Assembly (NCBI GenBank): GCA_017431185.1
Contig: JAFRLP010000274.1
Span: forward strand, 1-9,027
DNA: 9,027 nucleotides
From: Victivallales bacterium
GTDB taxonomy: Bacteria; Verrucomicrobiota; Lentisphaeria; Oligosphaerales; Oligosphaeraceae
Direction of reading: 5' to 3'
This document shows, in pieces, positions 7,241-9,027 of this stretch. The stretch's first letter is position 1; each line of letters begins with the position of its first letter. The notes under the pieces were generated by a model. The model saw nothing but the letters and a program-made list of their open reading frames with translations. It was not told the DNA's origin and did not search any database. A program made the position numbers and the translations under genes.

Positions 7241-8554
7241 CTTGGCGATGGCCTCAACTGTTTCTGTTTTTTTCTCACTTCTGTTCGGTTTCCCATAAAG
7301 CCAATTCCAGTTGATTTTGTCATGGAATGGGCAGCGGTTGATTGGGCAGTCATTGCTTTGGTAGCGGTTTCCCTCTCCGAATTGGATGACGGTTAGTGTG
7401 TCGTTCTTTGCATCCACGTCACGATAGACGACCTTGATTCTATGTGCCTGGGCAACGAGTAGCGCTGCTATGCCCATGAGGCGGTTCCCGCCTGTATTGC
7501 AGATGATATGGTCGTCATAAGCCTGCTCAAAGCCTTTGTCGAACGTTGAGTAGGCTTGTGATAAATCATGCGAATCCATCTGTTTCAATTCAACGGTTTC
7601 CTCAAATCCTGAAATGCTTTTCAGGATGCCTTGTATCAGCACCGCTTTGTCATGCGTCTGCGCAGAGTGCCATAGCATGACTTCTGATGGGTTCAGCAAC
7701 AGGATGACGGAAAGCACGGGCTGTAAAGTCCCGCCGACGAGAACATGCAGCCTGGGGTTATCCGGAAGCGACACGCTCATCGCCTTGTCGATGCCACGCC
7801 CGGAAATAATGTTCCAGGCCTGTAAGCATGTGGAGACCAAGTGAATGTCATGGTTGTCTCGGCTTTCGATCAAGTCGCTCTTGTTCTTTTCCGGAAGCAG
7901 AATGCGTCGTTTCGTAGTCGCGAACAGTTTGTCCTTGGCGTCAATGCAGACCTTTTCCACGCTCTTGTCATGGACTTTGCCCGTTAGGAGCCAGTTGCAC
8001 GCAAGTTCCTTTCGTATGTCCTTATGTAGCATGGCTCTGGCTGCCATGGCGAAGGCGAGTTGCCATGAATTGCCGTCAATTGCTTCGGTCATCTCCAGGA
8101 AATCGCAGGAAAGGAAAACGGATTGCTTTTTTCCTATGCATTCCGTGTCACTCAGAAAACGGCGATGGTCTTGGCTGTCGGTGAATGGGGAGTCGTTGAT
8201 GACATAGATTCGCCAGGCCTGTGTCTGGTCTGCCTTGTCAGTGGAATGCTCTGCTTGGACGATGGTCGGGAAGCAGGCGCACGCGATGCTCTGACAATTC
8301 AAGAGTTCGTCAAGGGTCGGCGTCTTTTCTCCGAATGGCCGAAGCCTTTTCCATTCCTCCTTCAGTTCAGGCGTTTCCATTCCAATGACCTGACTGAACA
8401 GCAGCGCCTCGGCCCAGGCACGGAGAATCCTGGCCCTTGGTTCAATCTGCTGTTCTGCGCTCAATGGCTCAGGTGAAGTAAACCACAATAGGATGCGACG
8501 AATGACATCCTCCTCCTGATGCCTATGGAGAAATCGAAACGGATTTTTCATCAT
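7226..8554 (-). CDS. Lon-like protease fused to a CARF-like nucleotide sensor
   Basis: A 442-residue protein. After a helical N-terminus (1-100), residues about 87-225 follow the Lon (S16) peptidase core. DGNSWQLAFAMAARAM places Ser163 where Lon has GPSAG; LLTGKV at 189-194 matches Lon TGEI; AKDKLFAT places Lys207 where Lon has the catalytic Lys of LKEKLLAA; RILLPEKN at 217-224 matches the closing strand. The Ser-Lys dyad therefore looks intact. Residues about 268-395 look like a CARF Rossmann domain of the DUF1887/Card1 type: HVLVGGTLQPVLSVI as first strand and helix, then ICNTGGNRLMG (351-361) as the ligand-loop motif. No nuclease domain follows, only a short tail with C403-x4-C408-x2-H411. 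In the family context, CARF domains bind cyclic oligoadenylates, so ligand-gated proteolysis is plausible but inferred; no CRISPR genes are visible here. The ATG at 8554 is chosen because it sits one base after the upstream gene's TAG, although no ribosome site precedes it; ATGs at 8587 and 8581 and a TTG at 8611 are alternatives. Confidence 0.75.
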   Translation of the reverse strand: MMKNPFRFLHRHQEEDVIRRILLWFTSPEPLSAEQQIEPRARILRAWAEALLFSQVIGMETPELKEEWKRLRPFGEKTPTLDELLNCQSIACACFPTIVQAEHSTDKADQTQAWRIYVINDSPFTDSQDHRRFLSDTECIGKKQSVFLSCDFLEMTEAIDGNSWQLAFAMAARAMLHKDIRKELACNWLLTGKVHDKSVEKVCIDAKDKLFATTKRRILLPEKNKSDLIESRDNHDIHLVSTCLQAWNIISGRGIDKAMSVSLPDNPRLHVLVGGTLQPVLSVILLLNPSEVMLWHSAQTHDKAVLIQGILKSISGFEETVELKQMDSHDLSQAYSTFDKGFEQAYDDHIICNTGGNRLMGIAALLVAQAHRIKVVYRDVDAKNDTLTVIQFGEGNRYQSNDCPINRCPFHDKINWNWLYGKPNRSEKKTETVEAIAKLLLK

Positions 8555-8555
8555 T

Positions 8556-9027
8556 CTATACAATGATGACTTGAATGTCATTGACATTCTTGATGTCAGG
8601 CACGCCTTCAATGATTGGCTCTGACAAGACTAGCTCCAACTGATTGCCGTTTGCGTTTGCGGCGCCAGTGCCGATAATGGTGTCGGCTGACTTCAGGCGG
8701 AATATCAGATTGGCGCCGTCATATTGCAAAACATCGTCACTTTGTATCGTCCAGACGAATTTCGGCAATTTTCCGCCCTTGGACACTGGCTCGAAATCAT
8801 CCGCCTCGGCAGTGCCTAGGGGCACAATGTTCTCGCCTTTGCCATGGAAAATGTAAACCTCGGAACGAAGCGCGTCGCCCGCCGCAGCCTGCATTGTTCC
8901 AACCTGGCGCATCTCTGACCAATCGGTCAATGCCATCTGGTGGAGGAAGAAAATCAAATTGTCCAGAGGACGGAATTGCTCCCTGTCCTCCGCCATGTAA
9001 TTATTGCGGATATCCGAAATGTCTGTC
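8556..9027 (-). CDS. Unrecognised protein, C-terminal 156 residues only, runs off window
   Basis: The reading frame is open from the right edge of the window to the TAG at 8556. An ATG at 8996 could be taken as the start of a 146-residue protein, but no ribosome site precedes it (the bases before it read CGCAATAATTAC), and the same frame continues upstream as TDISDIRNNY to the edge. I therefore treat it as the 3' end of a longer gene. The visible part has a helical stretch (FRPLDNLIFFLHQMALTDWS) followed by a region that looks rich in beta strands and ends in an isoleucine/valine strand at the very C-terminus. I do not recognise the family. It ends one base before the ATG of the Lon-CARF gene, so the two are very likely co-transcribed and translationally coupled, which makes it a candidate partner or substrate of that protease. 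Confidence 0.7.
   Translation of the reverse strand, partial: TDISDIRNNYMAEDREQFRPLDNLIFFLHQMALTDWSEMRQVGTMQAAAGDALRSEVYIFHGKGENIVPLGTAEADDFEPVSKGGKLPKFVWTIQSDDVLQYDGANLIFRLKSADTIIGTGAANANGNQLELVLSEPIIEGVPDIKNVNDIQVIIV

Noticed and set aside
7230..7272. Possible terminator for the plus operon (TTGAG/CTCAA arms followed by a T run at 7266)
   Set aside because: The arms are only five bases with a loop near 18 bases, and the T run is some distance from the stem; it also lies within minus-strand coding sequence.
8555..8611. TTG start at 8611 for the Lon-CARF gene
   Set aside because: It would overlap the preceding gene by 56 bases with no ribosome site, whereas the ATG at 8554 gives a clean stop-start junction.
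1..9027. CRISPR array, tRNA, insertion sequence or integrase
   Set aside because: No regularly spaced repeats, tRNA-like cloverleaf, terminal inverted repeats or recombinase motifs were seen on either strand by eye.

Overview
The window carries two opposed multi-gene units on a roughly 55% GC bacterial background, with a fragment of a purine-biosynthesis gene at the left edge. Source cannot be fixed from this sequence. The purH-like fragment belongs to the AICAR-transformylase family, and ribosome binding sites are good AGGAG-type. A Gram-negative or PVC-type gut anaerobe would fit, but that is a guess. No tRNA, rRNA, CRISPR array, transposase or integrase is visible.

Left edge (1-165, minus): the 5' end of an AICAR transformylase (PurH C-terminal domain) gene with its own promoter. 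It starts directly at the conserved NGWQLVKEL segment and lacks the usual residues before it. Positions 166-382 are a divergent intergenic region with a minus-strand promoter, a plus-strand terminator-like hairpin and a weak plus-strand promoter.

Main operon (383-7240, plus): gene 1 is a 1219-aa patatin-like phospholipase followed by a helical/coiled-coil region, a degenerate Lon-protease-like (S16) domain and an alpha-solenoid tail. Gene 2, 39 bp later, is a 1031-aa protein with a duplicated N-terminal helical module, a proline-rich linker, a DUF3800-like RNase H-fold domain with D/E/D acidic residues, and a TPR-like tail. A strong Shine-Dalgarno overlapping the gene 2 stop opens a third cistron of only 17 codons, which looks like the stump of a lost gene.

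Right unit (9027-7226, minus): the 3' end of an unrecognised gene runs in from the window edge and ends one base before the start of a 442-aa protein. I read that protein as an N-terminal Lon-like protease domain with an apparently intact Ser163/Lys207 dyad plus a C-terminal CARF-like (DUF1887/Card1-like) sensor carrying an NTGG motif. The two units converge and overlap by 15 bp.

The most interesting feature is that both units carry a Lon-like domain of similar layout, one apparently active and fused to a nucleotide-sensor fold, the other lacking catalytic residues and fused to a lipase. Together with a DUF3800 nuclease-like protein, this resembles an anti-phage or biological-conflict locus. 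A possible model is a signal-gated Lon protease next to a lipase/nuclease effector pair with solenoid scaffolds. The system-level link is inference; domain motifs are seen in the sequence.
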